From Episyrphus balteatus (taxonomy: Eukaryota > Arthropoda > Insecta > Diptera > Syrphidae), in NCBI RefSeq assembly GCF_945859705.1, contig NC_079136.1, positions 127,135,027 through 127,199,026 of the forward strand: a DNA stretch of 64,000 nt. Direction: 5' to 3'. The position numbers and the translations under genes were made by a program. Numbering within the stretch: position 1 is the first letter of the stretch; each line of letters opens with the position of its first letter. Shown here one piece after another: positions 12,101 to 27,100 of the stretch. The notes under the pieces are model-generated. The model worked only from the letters and a program-made list of their open reading frames with translations. It did no database searches and had not been told where the DNA came from.

Positions 12101-15100
12101 CTGAACTGAAAAGAACTTATGCATACCAGGGAGGCATATATATTTTTTTTAATCTCAGTCTTTTGAACCAAAAAAAAAAAAGAAAATGCCGGGAAACCCA
12201 AAGTAAATATCTACTCTTTTCAACATTTTTTTGATATTTTTTTAAGACCACATGTAGATAGATTGGAAAAATGAAAATCTTAAATCGAATAGGCATCTTT
12301 GACAGATAAAAGGTCTACATAACGGCTTATGTTGTCACTTTAACCCTTTCTTTGGCATACCAAAAAAAAAAAACTGCATAGCGTAAAGCCTTTACGGCAT
12401 TTTGATTGAACATTTACCATTGAACCACTTCAACATAAGGCCAAAGTAACGAAAGGGTAACATAATAAAAAAAAATTAAATAACAAAAATATTCAATATC
12501 AACCCTAAAAAAGTTCTGTTTCACATAAAAAAACAAATTCATATTGGCACTAGCATGACCTCAGAACTGTCAAACATAAACACAATTGTCATAAATAAAA
12601 ACGAAGAACGAAATCAAATGAGGTCATGTGTGTGCATTAAATACAATATTTTTTTTATTGATTTTGGTTTGGTTTAGGATAAAAAAAAATTTGTTTAGGG
12701 TCACGTTGCATATAAAAAATATACTTGAAAATAAGGTTGAGTATAAGGAGGATTGAAATTATAGAGAACCCCCATCACATCAGCCATTTAAGATTGTATA
12801 TACACTCAACGATTTATTTATCGAAAGGATTGTTACAATATGAGGAAAAAACAAACTAGGTCTAAGGGTTAAGTGGCATAAACAATGATGTCGCCATAGT
12901 TTATCTAGGTGTTAGGGAGGGATGCTGGTTATTTATATTTTTTGTTTTTTCAACACCCCACTTGATGTTGGTATATGTTTTCTTTTTATACATTTTTTTA
13001 ATTATTTTATTGGGAAAGATGGAAGTTTAACGACACGAAATGCATTTATTTTTACAGGAAAAAGTTTTTACTTCATGAATAGGAACACGTCTAAATTAAG
13101 TCATTGACTGTGTTCACATCGGCCTCACCCCGCTTACTCATTTTGACATTTATGTGATTCCGAAGTTCTTAGATTTGATCTCCTGCTACTCTTGCCTATC
13201 TCTTTCTCACCAAGTGAAAAAGCAACACTGAAATGTCAACATAAGTTACAGTTTACCATTAGCCTAGTTCATTTTCTGTAGTTTAAATCTGTGTTCACAT
13301 TCGACCCACTTATTCGTGGCTCCGTTTGTTACCTTATAGAATGAGATGAGGATGAATTTTTTGATATATTTTATAAATATTTGTGACATTTGGTGTCTTC
13401 TTTTTTCATCTAAAGTGATTTAAATACATGGATTGAACGAGTTCAATATGAATGTAGTCTTAAGGTGCAAACAAAATATTTCGAATGTCAAAAGTAGATA
13501 TCAAAAAAAAAAGTGTCAACAAAATCTAGACTATTTTGAAAAAGTCTTCAAAATGCCCTCCCCCACTTGCTTACTAGAAAAGAGAAAAATTATGGTAACT
13601 TCACACCGGTTGCCATTAATTCGTCTGATATTTTTGAAACAATTTGTCTTTGACAGATGCTTTAAGCAACTGACAAATAACGTGTTTCTTTCAAGAAGTT
13701 AATAAAGTAAAGATAAAAGAGTTGAACATCCCAATTTGAAAAAAATTTAAAATCCCCAAAAATCCAAAACATCTGCTTTTGAAAAAATGAAATTAATTCC
13801 ACCATGAAAAAGAAAAACTTCCAAAAGCAGCACACTTCAAATCATTGACCATAACCCAGTAATTACTATTACTGTTTACTATTACTATTTTGAAAAAGTC
13901 TTCAAAATGCCCTCCCCCACTTGCTTACTAGAAAAGAGAAAAATTATGGTAACTTCACACCGGTTGCCATTAATTCGTCTGATATTTTTGAAACAATTTG
14001 TCTTTGACAGATGCTTTAAGCAACTGACAAATAACGTGTTTCTTTCAAGAAGTCAATAAAGTAAAGATAAAAGAGTTGAACATCCCAATTTGAAAAAAAA
14101 AAAAAAATGAAAATCCCCAAAAATCCAAAACACCTGCTTTTGAAAAAACTAAAATGCTACCAAGAAAAGAGAAAAACTTCCAAAAGCAGCACACTTCAAA
14201 TCATTGACCATAACCCAGTAATTACCATGCGAAGCCGCGGTGTGTTCATGCCACTGCATGCCGCAGCTCTGTTGCCATTATATAGTCATGTTTGGAATTG
14301 GATAGCGTAAAATTTTGTCGATATATCTGTTGTTGTCTCGAGCTGCTTGCTGATGCATTGTGGACTCCTAATTATTTTTTTCAAAAAATTTTAGTGTGTT
14401 GCATTGAATTGAAACACGTGTCCGAAATTTAATTCGACAGAGAGAAGTAAAAAAAATAACAAAAAAAGAGAGAAAACGAGTTAAAATACAACGCACCTGC
14501 TCGCTTTGACCGACCGACGACGCGACGACGAATTATCGTCGCCGGACGGACGGTCAGAAGGTAGTCTTATCCTGCCATCATGACCCATTCGCGTTCTCAA
14601 AACTCAAGAATATAATCCTTTTTGATTACCCGACAAACGAACGAGTGGTAGGCATACGGACACGGCTCGCCTAAACAATGTTCGTATTCCTTTTCATCAA
14701 CATCATCATCATTATTATATCTCTTCTATGCGTGTCTCTGTCTCTCTTTGATTTTGATGAAAGGATGAAGATAAGTTATTATCAGTCATTACAGTGACAA
14801 GCTCTTTCTGTCATCTTTGCTTCGAGAATACGACAATAATTTGATATTCTCTATCCGAAGCATGTTTTGACATTTTGGATAATTCACAGGATGACATTGT
14901 TGGAGAATGATATGACGCATAATGATGAAGTTAGCTTAGAGTTTATAAAAGGAAGTCAACTTGACATTAAATTGTAGGTAGGTAGGTACCTAAAGTCTAT
15001 GTTCACGTTCAGGTGCTGCTTGTTGCTTTTGATTGAAATTTAAATGGTTACATCTGCAAGAGAGTTGCTATGCCAAAAGATGTTTATCCATTCAACCGGA

Positions 15101-18100
15101 TAAGTAAATTCACTGAACCAGTTTTGATGATTGGGGACACTTGGTTCCTCGAATCGCAGCCGATGAAATAGATTTTAAAATGTCATCGGATCCGTGGAGA
15201 AAAAAAAAATGAACAGATGGTTGCTGTAGGTACCCAACTTTATACTCAGCCAATCATTACAAATCAGCTCCAGAAACGAGATTGGAGTGGAGCTGAGGGC
15301 AACCTTGCTGAAGCTGACAGCGTTTTTTTTTTTTTAAATTCATCCTCTTGTTTATTGTGTGATTGACAAACGAAGGGAGATGAATGTTAAAATCGGGAGG
15401 GATGCCTGTTTTGGAGGAAATATCACCGTCCGTTTGTCCAGTCAGCGGTTGTTACAGTTTTTTGGCATACAAAGTGAGGTCACTCTTTTTGTTTTTTTTT
15501 TTTTTCTGTTGGGTTGCGTTCGTTGACGGAATTTCTGTTGATTTTGCTTTTATAATGTAGTTCAATAAAATTTAAGAAGAGTTGTTGACCTTAAAAAGAT
15601 TTCATGATGGATTTTTGCTTAGACATTTTGATGAAATTTTTCTTTTTTTTTTGGATTTATCGAATTGTTTGAGGTTATTCTTTTTTTTTACATTCAGGAC
15701 AGTTTGAATATTGGACAAAGCAATTCCACTATATCCAGTATTTAGTATCTATAAAGGTTTTCAATTGTTTAATAGATATCATATGGATATGTCATCAGTT
15801 TGACAGAACAATTTGTGGTGAAAACCAGCTTAAAAGTATTATAAAAGATTATTGTTTCATAAAAAAAGCTATAAAATGTACTATGTTTATACAAATAGGC
15901 AAGGTTTTTGTCAATTGTCAAATTCTTTTGTCAAAAGTTAAGACTTTTCACAATTTAACAGACCTAAGTGTGGTGAGTTCTGTTCAATAAAACAAAATTG
16001 AAAAATTGAGTGTGGTGAGTTTCATTTGTCATTCTTTTAAAATCGTTTCTTTTTTTCTCAGCCTTGTGTGAGTTGCGTTCATTATAAATGCTTGAGTCTT
16101 ATTAAATATTTAAACACTTGAGTCTCTCATAAATTCCATCAGATTATACAAGATTCTGGGATTTAATAGAGACAATTAATACCTCGTTATATGGCACCTC
16201 AATAACGAAAAAAAAGCAGATGCACTACGTGCAGTCCTGTCTCGTCAACACAACCCCCTTTTTATGTGTTTTTTTTTTATATTCGTTTGTATCCTTTTTC
16301 TTTGTATTTACTCATGCATGTTTATAACCATGTCTGCCTGTGCTTAACCACCTTTAGAATAACAAAAAAAGGTGCAACATGTGCCTGTCCTGTTTCAATG
16401 CCGTTTCTCCCTTATAATAATCTTTTAAATTTTCAATCACGCAGGTAGAGTTACATTTACATGCCGGCCGCCACCATCAGTAACATCCTTTCATGTGTGA
16501 TATAAAAGAACTACCTGTCTCTATCCTTTATATCAACCTTGCATTGAAATTTGTATTTATTTCTTTTCCTTTTATTCACCTTGATGTGTGTATGCATTTT
16601 ATTTAAAAGAAATCTTATTTCCCCTATATTATTATTTGTTTCTTTACATTTTATTCTGTTTCTGTAACTTACTTTAGTCCATTTCCAATTCAGTGCATTT
16701 AAATTTCTGCATCAGTGCAATTTTGGCACCTGCTTATTTTTTGTCTTTTTTTTTATTTCGTTTTCTTTTTTGACAACACTACCAACAGTTTGCTGTTTAG
16801 GAGTACTTAAATGTCATCCATACTATTCTATCAATTTACTTAAAATCATAGCAATAAAAGGTGCAAGCCAGATGAATCAGAAATTTAATTACTGGACCAG
16901 CAATTGTCAAGTCGGGAAAATCAAGGTTGCAAATTAGAAGTACCTGCACAACCTAAAAATGTTTAAATCTTGTAAACAATTAAAATTTATGACAATTACA
17001 TTGTTTGTACTACATGTCTTTTGTGTTGAGTAAATTTCATACAGATTTGTATTTATAAACTTTGCGTGACGAGAAGCGTGAAGCAAGTTGTCAAACAGTT
17101 AAAAAATTATTTGTGGCTTGTCAAAAAATTTCGAGGCGTTTGACAACCGACTTATTTTGACATATTTGTGTTGCTTTCTCACTTTCACTTCATGGAGAAA
17201 ATGAGATAGTCACAAGAAGTAGATAATTTTAAACCCATTTATAATCTTTGGACTCAAATAGCTGTCAAAATAAATTGGCGGAGTGAGTTCAATGTGAACA
17301 TCGTCTAAAAGAAATGTCTGAGTGAAATTGCCAAACTTGACGCATGTCAAACTTCATTCTTATAACAAAATACAAAGAACTTTTTAAGAGTCCAAGTACC
17401 ATTTTCCATTTTATTATAATTCTGCTTCTCTGATGTTTAAAGCACCTTAAACGAATACATCACACGAATATCCCCGGAAACTTTTAACACACTACAAATC
17501 GTGCACACAAAATGCTCTCCCACTCTTTAGAGGTAAATGACATTTCCCATGGCTGTCATTATAAAGTCTCGTTAAAATGTTTCATGTTTTTGATAATACA
17601 TAAGAAACCACCTAATAAGTGGCTACATTAAAAAAAAATATTCTACATATTTTTTGTAAATCTTCTCCCCCTCCATTAATTAAAGAAAATCTTCGTATGT
17701 GAATTTTGAGAGAAAAATAAAATTTAAAAAAATCTGACAGATTCTCTCCCCTTCAAAAAATTTTCGAATGAAATCAAACTAATAAAGTCAAGTCAAGTCA
17801 CAGCCAGCAGCCGGAGAAGAAGATGAAGGAGAACACACGTTGCAATAATGTGCTGGCTCCCGCCATAACACATGATTCACATGTGTAAAGTGTTAAAACA
17901 TTTTCTCCCGCTCCTGGCTAGCTGTCAAAAGATATACACACATGTGTTTTGTATAAAAGGTATATAACTTTATAAATTTTCTTTTTTTTTAAGAGGGTGT
18001 GCACATTAAAAAAATTAAACCATGTTTACACTTATACTTTATAAATTTTAGGTCCGCTAAAAGAAACCCTTGAAAAACATCTTAATTGCATTCGATCAAT

Positions 18101-21100
18101 TATTATATTTTTGTACAATAATTTTCGCTTCGGTACTCATAATAACAAATAAAAACCATAAAGCAATCAAACAATTTTACAAAAACCGTGAAAGTGTATA
18201 TAAACTCATTTTTGTTTTGTATTTTAAAAATGAAATTTCATAGTTTAATCAACCATGCGATAATGACGATGATGATGGCAAAGACTTATCGGTAGAATGA
18301 ACCCCTCTAGGATATCATCATCATCAAAAGTCAAAAATGCGTGTAAACGAAATAAAAGAAAAAACATTTTATATATATCGACATGCAATTAAAAGTTTTC
18401 GTTTCCTGGATATAGCTTGACCTTATTTTTCACTATATAGACATCAATATTTAAAGGCCAAAGGGATATGATGTTATATATGCTATTTTAATGGATTATA
18501 ATTTTATTTGTTTGACCATAGTAAAGAGAATGAAATTAAAATTGTATTTTTCTGTGGAAACAATTGTAACTTTTGACAGGCGTTGGAACGTGGCTTCCTG
18601 TTTTTTTTTTGTATATTTTCTGTGTTTGTGTATTGATAGGTGCACGTGCAGTTTGTATTTCTTAAAATACAAAAAAAAAATATTTAAGGGAATATGAAAC
18701 CCATAGGCAGCTGCATTTTTAATTCATTTCATGTTTCACTTTTTATTTTTTGTTTTCTTACTTTTTTCGGGGAACCATTAAACACAAAAAAAAAAAACAC
18801 AGACGTCAGAATTTGTGTGTGTCCAGGTCCTTAAGTCATCTGTGTGGGCATCTTACGTTTCACATTTTCTGTCTTTTTTTTAATATAATTTTTTTCAGCT
18901 GCACATTGCTGCTGGTCGCATGCGTAACCAGTCGACAAGAGCTACTTAAAAATGAGACGCATGTGAAGGTGGGAGGATTAAAAATGTGATACATCCTTTT
19001 TTTATGGCGACTTAAAATACAGTACAGGAAACGGGGATATTGTGTTTTGGGATTAAAAAAAAAAGTAGGTACACACCTTTAGAAAAACGCGTGGTTGATG
19101 TTTGTTTAAAAAATTACCTGAATTAGATCATTAGATTAAAAAGAGTCTGCCAAATTTGACTTGCTTGACAGATATGAATTTCGATGACGTTTGGTACAAA
19201 AAAGAATGGTGTTGCTTCTAGTGTCAAATTCTGACATTTTTTTTTTTTTTGAAAAAGGATTTCAATGCGTTTGACGGATGTGACTCTCTCTAACAATAAT
19301 TTAACAACAAACGTCAAACTTATTAATGTGATGGATCTGACATTTGTTGATCTCATTGTTCTAAAAGGACACTGACACTGTTTAAAAGGAAGACACGCCA
19401 AACGACTGGACGTGTTCTTTTATGACTTCTGCAGAATTTGCGTGCATACATATGTGGTTTACCACTTATGAGTAGAAATCTAGTACTACCAACAAACATC
19501 CTTTCTACTCGAGAAGATCATGTGTTAACTGTAGTACTAGATTTATTAGTTATCTGCTAGTTGTAGCTGCAAACAATTTAAAAAGTGCCCACCTATAAAA
19601 AATGAAACAAATATAAAAAAGTTTATATCTTTATAAGTATTTACGCCACAAATATTCCACTTCATGTTCACTTAATATCTTCTTTTTTATAAACAACGGT
19701 TTCTTTACTGTCACATTTTTCAATTAAGAACAAATAAAAAAACGAAACAAGTACAAAACACTTAACCGAGACACACATAATAAATAATAAAAAAAAAAAC
19801 ATAATAAACAAAAAAAAATTGCATCATTTTATAGAAAGAAAAATGTCATCTCGTTAACCAAATGCATATTCAATAAAAATATAATGTCGTATCATATGCA
19901 TATGCCCTCATAATCTAGTTAACCATAAAACGCATGTACTTTCTCTACTCCCTTTTTTTTCGAGGTCGAAATCAGTGAAAATCATATTGAATTAGAATTT
20001 TATGATGTTCTATTGCGATATAGATGGGCTTTTTTCACAAAACGTCAAATATGTGGAAATTTATGGCACTTTTTATGCGTTCTGTCAGTGTCTTTTTTCG
20101 TATTCACCCCTAATTTTTTTTTGTTTTCTAGGTAAGAATATTCTTTTTAGCGGGATGATTCTTTTCAATATACATATTCCATATCCGTTGTTATGGGATA
20201 TGAGATGTAAAACTGGTACAACTATAATCTTTGTATAAAGAGCCAGCTTCCGTCCTCCTGTCACTTTATGGTTTTGTTAATTGTTTTTGTACATTGAGGT
20301 TATAGGATATGACAAAAAAAAAAAAAATAAAAGAGGAAAGCAAAGTTGTACCTCTACCTCGCTACTACCACTCGATAACAATTGAAATAATAGAAGAGAG
20401 GTCATGATACACAAAAGGTTACTTAATTGGCAAGTCGCATATACATTTAGAAAAACAAAAAATACAAAAAATTATAGAAGGGCGAAAGGATATAAAAAAT
20501 AATGTGCTTGTGACCGCATTATATCGCAATCGCAACCTGTCAGAGAATTTAACGAAGCAGTGGTAACATATGCGTCACAAGTGGCTTTTATAACTTTGAC
20601 TTTAATTTTAATTTTTGTTGTTGTTGTTGCTTTTCGTCCAGAAGGTATCCTTTTTACGCGATTTAATTGGAGCATATGTAAATGCTGGGTTCTTTGGTAA
20701 CAGCGAACATAACATAAATAGAAAAGCCAGTGCATCAGCAAGTGGCCAAAAGTTACACTACATCACTGGTATGCTGTGGTGTAGAATGGTGATAAAAGGT
20801 TGTGGTTTATGTGTGGTGGGTATACACCATACACAGGTTGAGGTTTTTCTTTGAAATTAACTTTAGTGTTCAGGGTTTTCCTCTCTTAAATACATATAAT
20901 ACAGGCAAAATGTGTTGGTAATGTGACTGAGTAAAAGATTGAAAAATTTGGCTTTCTATAACATTATTGAATCAACAAGCGAGAGAGAAAGAGAGAGAGA
21001 GTATAGGACATTTATCGGTTGATAAAATTTACTTTTATTTGATTTTTAATGTCAAAAGTAGTGACCGCGTATTCAATTTAACTCATATTAAGAATTATAC

Positions 21101-24100
21101 ATAAATCTTTTGATGGCTTCAACTTGCGAGGTTTAAGGTCGTTAAAAAAATTGCCATAGGAGTAAAACAACTACAAGTTGACAGAAGACAGGAGAAGCAC
21201 TTCTTCGTTAAGTTAATTTTAAGCGCAGAGTCACACACGCTGATTTCTTCTTAAAAAAAAAAATTTTTTCTTATGGTTGAAAATAATAATAGGTCAAACT
21301 TAACTGGTCGAAGAAAAGAGAAATGTCAAAACCTAACGAAAAAGCTGACAAATTGACAGAAGTGAGCTACTGTCGACAGTTATTTTCGAAAGCAAAAGTT
21401 GACGTAAATAGCACAAAAAAAAAACAATACAACGAGTGAATATGTTATTGATCCCTAACGTACCTGCCTTAAGAGTTTTTTTGAAATGACCTAAAGCTGA
21501 GTTTTGTTAAGTTTATGTTTTCCCAATTTCTTGGTAGTCGTTTTGTTTCAGAAACGCACAACGTTTAAACGCTGCCTTAAACTGTCGCATCTTCCGCCAC
21601 AGTGAGTGACAAACTGCGGGAAACATAAAAAAATAGTCTATAAAAGTCAAAATTGCAATTTTAAAAGACAAAATAAATTTATATTTTGACACTTGAACGA
21701 AAAAAATAAACTCAATTAATTATAAACGTTTAAAATCGAATTAGCAAGTCTATTTGCAAATCTGTCAAATACCAAATTCACCTTGACAGCTCGTTTGTTA
21801 AATAATTACCTGCTATAATTTTGTAAGATATCTTGGAACGTTTTAACGAGTCTATTCAACCTCCCTCTCTTATAAATTTTCTACCCATTAATTTGTCTTA
21901 AAAACTAACAGTCATATCTTCTGTTAATATTTATTTCAATTCAAAGAAGACCAAGACCACCCAAGCATAAAATTTACAATAAACAACAAATAAACCATAT
22001 TTCTTACACTTCAGCAGAAAACTAAATACAAATTTATATACATATGTACATTATTTACCACTTCAACTAAGAGATTTATAATTACCCAAACCCTTAGTGC
22101 CATCTCAAGTCCCTTAAATAAAATACCAAGACACCCATTAGTGGGAACACAATACAACAAAAAAATGGTTTAAATAAAACAATTGTCATCGTCAGTTCTC
22201 CAAATAATAAAAACCAAATTCACTCGTCCTCTCCTCCTGAGGCCAATATAATTCTCTGAAAGAAAATGCATTTCAAACAGAACTAATATCTTTACTTTAC
22301 TTTAGTACTAACGAAAGCACAAAAATACAAGTGTATCTCAATTGTACAAATGAACAATACCACTTCTGAAGGCGACAACAAGAACGACAATGTCGTGGCT
22401 ACACCAACGACTACAACGACGACGACAATGACTGCAGATCTGGCTGTGCCTGGGTAGGGTATATACTCCAGGCATTCAGGGCCCAGAGTGAAAAAGGAGC
22501 CTACTTGAAAAAGAGTCGTCGCATAAATCCTTTTATTAAAGTATATCAGTTCCACGCTTAGAGGGTTTAAATAACACTGCGAAGCGACAACAACAACAAC
22601 AACAACAACAAGAAACTAAGTACCGACAAGACAAGAAAAGGAAAAAAGAGGATCTCTCCTTTGGTATCATTTTTGTGGGAAACAAAAAAATCTTAAATTT
22701 CTGCTGGCATCGTAGTATTCCAGAGACCAAAGAAGCGACACAGGAAAAGGAATCCCATTTTCATAAAATATGCGCGATGACACATCAGATAGAACATGGA
22801 ACAGACCCAAAGCGTATAGTTGTTGATGATGGTTTAGGGTACTACTACACTGAGCCCAAGTGGTCTAATTATGCTAAAGTGTTTTATACGCGCATGGAAA
22901 TAACTTAAGATTTTAATCTTTTTTTCTCACAAAAACAAAAGGAAATTGGTCCTCTTTTTCCCAGACACATCATCCCATTTAGTTATTTTCTGATATAATT
23001 GATTTTGAAAAAAAAAAATAAACGATTATTTGCGGCTTTAAATTGATTTAAAACCTTCTGTCTGAAAACTCATCCGCATCCATTGTGTTTCCTCCTTAAT
23101 GTTTATTCAAATTTAAATGTGGGTGCCAAATATTTTACACCACTAAATCGTGTTTTATTGCTGTGCAGTGTAGTGAACTACACAGACTACCTATATTCAT
23201 ACATTTATCCTTTAAACACATTGAGAGAAGGGTGTAAATAAATGGTTTACAGGTTCAAAATATACATATACATCTCAACCAGAGAATTATGTCTGAGGTT
23301 AAATCCATTTTACAACGGATCATTAAGTTTTGAATGTAATTATTACAAAATCTTCCTATATCTATTCCAATATACCATTCAGCAAAATACACATGATGCG
23401 ATGCCCGCGATGCCCTCAGGAGTCAGTCAGCACCAGGATACCACCTATGCATATCCTGTATGTTATCAAATCGGTCGTTTTAAGGGAGAGATTTTGTTGT
23501 TGTTGTTTGTTATAAATCTATTTGCATATCAATTTCGTTATATCGTTCAACTCAATTGAAATTTGATTGCAAACGTATCCTTATACCCTTTTTTTATATT
23601 ATTTCTGTCATTTTCATTTTGACATGCCAGGGGTGATAGTCAGTTATACAGATGTTTCCTTTTTTTTTTATTTTGTTTGAATGATGAAGGAAGAGCGATG
23701 ACATTGTAATTTTTCAGTGTGCGAAAAGTTTTTACTGTTTTGTTTTGAAATTAAAATTCACATCGGAAAGAGAGAGGAACATTTTGCATATTTCACAAGT
23801 ATTCCATCATGAAGTTGTGTTTTAGGGATGTGACAGTTCGATGACTGTTTTATGACAGAAAAAAGAAAGACATTGAATTTTTGTTTAGATGAAATGCAAA
23901 TATTTTTAATTTATTCGAAGTAAATAACAATAAAAATATAAGTGTTTTAAACCAATTTTGGAAACTGACTTTGAAAATTGAAAAATAGATTATGTTTTGG
24001 TATTTGAATATCGCTTTGTTGTTTTCAGTGATATTTCAAATTAATGACGTTTCTGAAGCTGCCAAAGTCATGAAATTGACAGATAAAAAGTTTGAAAGCG

Positions 24101-27100
24101 GATGTTCTTCTAATCAACTTTCTCGTTTATGTTTGTTGAAAAACCGAACTATAATAGTAGCAATAGAGCGTAAGAAACGGATATGTGGCGTACCCATAAT
24201 TTCATTACTCAGATTCATTCAGTTTTATTTTCCGACGTTAAAACTAATCACCTTCTCATGAGTAGTCTACCGCCACCAAAGGAGCACGGCTATTATCAAA
24301 ATTGCGGTCATTTTGACTGATCTGTTTGATAAGTTAGTCAATGTGAACCCCCCTTTAGGTAAATTCATCGACGCTATATTATGCTCGTGATGTAAAAGCC
24401 CTGTTCCTTTGGGAGGCGGTAAAGTACTACTAGTAGTGTAGCGATTTTCAATGGAACGCACTTTCAACGAATTCAATACAAATCGTATCTACTCGGGAAG
24501 AAGAGTATGAGTAGATCATAGTAATAGATTAACCAAAACATCTACTATTAGTAGACTACCACCTCCAATGGAACAAGGCTAAAGTTGACAGTTGATCTGT
24601 TTGTGTACTTTTTTATGTCAAATTGAGTTAAAACTTATTGACTGAAATTAAAGGTTATACCACATTATTTGAAGTCTTGATTTTTCTAAGAAACACACTT
24701 ATGATTAAATTTAAGGTTTTTTTTGACAACACATACCCCTAACTAATTCGACGACATAAAAAAAGCAGTTCAGATTTTCTTAAAGTATTCAAATTTTTAA
24801 ATCTGAAATTAAAATACAAGTGTTTCTTATCTACTTAAATAATCAACTAATCCATCAAATCATTCCTCATTCAATTTAACAATCTATGGTAAATGACCTA
24901 TTCACCATAGAGCATATGCAAAAAAACATAACAATACCTCCCTCTCGTCTATAAAAATCGGATTAGCTATTCATGTTATAATTTCTTCCTCATTTTTTTA
25001 GGAATAATCATTTGATCCTATTACTTATGCAAAACTACTCATAAACTACAATGAAAAACCCCTAAAAAAACCCACATGTGTGTCAACTTATAGAGAGTTT
25101 TCCCTCAAACAATAGAAAAGAACTCGCTGATGACGATCTGAATACCTACTAAAGAAAAATCAGGAAAATCCCTCAATTAAAGAACCATAAAACTTTTATC
25201 TACTGCGCTTCGTCGTCGTTGATCCTGAAACAAAAAGAAAATGTGAACAGTTTCCAATCCCCCGGCGGTGGTGACGTGTTGGATAAAAAACATCGACCGA
25301 CACACCGTCAGGGGGAAAGAACTCCTGCCCATTTAATTGAATATCAATTTGAGGTAGGTAATCGATCAAACTCATCTCCAGTTGTGTTGTGTTCACACTG
25401 AATAATAAATTAATAAAATACACATAAAAAAAATATTGTACCAAAAAAAAACGAACGAACAGAACATAAATTGTTAAGCAACCACAAAGGATACTCTCTC
25501 TCGGATATGTCATGTGGTGAACCTATGCTACTTTATGATGCATAAAAAAGTATAACTTAACATCTGGGAGTGCGAAAATATTTGCATACCTCGTTGATTA
25601 ACAATAACCAGGGGATACACCAGCGCCCGGAAGGGATGAAAAGTCTTTCACACATTTTTTTTGTATTGTGTTGACCCCCTAAGAGAATTCAAAATAGACG
25701 TTAACAAACATACTCGAGACTGTTGATTTGCATGAAATCATAAAAAAAGGATATGTTTCCTATATTTCTGTACACAATTTTTCCTGATTGTTGTTGTAAC
25801 TGTGTTTGAGGATGCAATAAAAAAAAACCCTCTGCTAATAGGGACCCTCAATTGCGGTCTAACACATCCTGGTAATACACAAATAGAGGTTTGGATTTGT
25901 CAAGTCTATTAACACACAATCCGCCTAACAAATAAATTCAACCCCCAGAAGTTGACCTTTTCTCTGGTCAAATTTTGTGTCCTCTTCCTTGGTGATGTCT
26001 CTTCCTGATGTCTCGTCCCATCCCAGTGCATACTTTATAGTATTCCATTTGACATTTATATACGACAAACGAGTACAGGGTGTGGTCACAAATCTTATCT
26101 TAAAAACCCCTGTGGGAATGATGGGAATATAGAGAGAGAGAGTTTGGTGTAAGAAGATTGTTGTGGAAGAGTTAAGTGATTCGATTGTATGGTGTGGTTT
26201 TGTTTTAATTTCTTGTCTCTCTCTGTGGTTTTTTTTAAATTTTAGTTTTAAATTTTCTCAGTCACCCTATGCTTTAAACTGACAGCAGCAGAAGCAACCA
26301 TGTTCATGTTGGTGATAGTTGCAACAAATTTATGTGAGTACTAAACTTAAGTTTGGACTTTTTTGTTGGTAGGTGTTTCTGATATTAAAAGCATCCCCAT
26401 ATTAAAGAGGAAGAAAGGGGATAAGAGAGAGAAAAAGAGTTTAAGTTCGCAATCAAGCTTTTCAAAAGACCATACCGACAACGACGGACGCAATTGCCGC
26501 CGCCCGGAGACTGTTTAGTTCTTGACCGCAAACAATTTATTACTCTTATGATGGTTGTGTGTTTGTTTGTTTGTTTTCATATAGTTTTTTTTACATAACT
26601 TTTCTTCTTCGTCCATTGACTGTGTAGTGTACAGTTTAGGTTCCTTTTTTTTAATTTTATTTATTATTATATTTTTTTTTGGGGAGATGTGCTGTCATAA
26701 TTAATGTCTTCTTGAAGAGTTTTGCAAATTTAATTGAAGTTTTTTTGCTGTTGTTTTTGTCAATTTTGTTTGTTTTTTTTTTTGTATTTGGTGATTTTTT
26801 GTTTTTAAAAACTTTATTTTAAAGGATGAAGTTTTCTGTTGTAAAATAACAGTGCCCAGAGAGAGACTGTCAAAAACTGTGGAATATATACTTATCTGTA
26901 GATACTTCTATAACAGCTTATGATATTCTCTAATCGTAGTCTTTTTTTTGTGTACCTTTTTTGTTCTCCTCAAAAAGTTTAACTGGAACTAGGATGGAAC
27001 TTGAAGATTTAAGTGTTTTAAAGGGTTAAGAGTTATGAAATAAGTAATAAATTTTAACCCGGGATTGAGTTTAGGGATCATTTAAAAAGTAGTTATGCTA

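Noticed and set aside
23242..23559. 105-codon open frame on + in intron 3
   Set aside because: It is rich in Phe/Tyr/Leu, as expected from AT-rich DNA. It has no start context, domain or conservation that I recognise.
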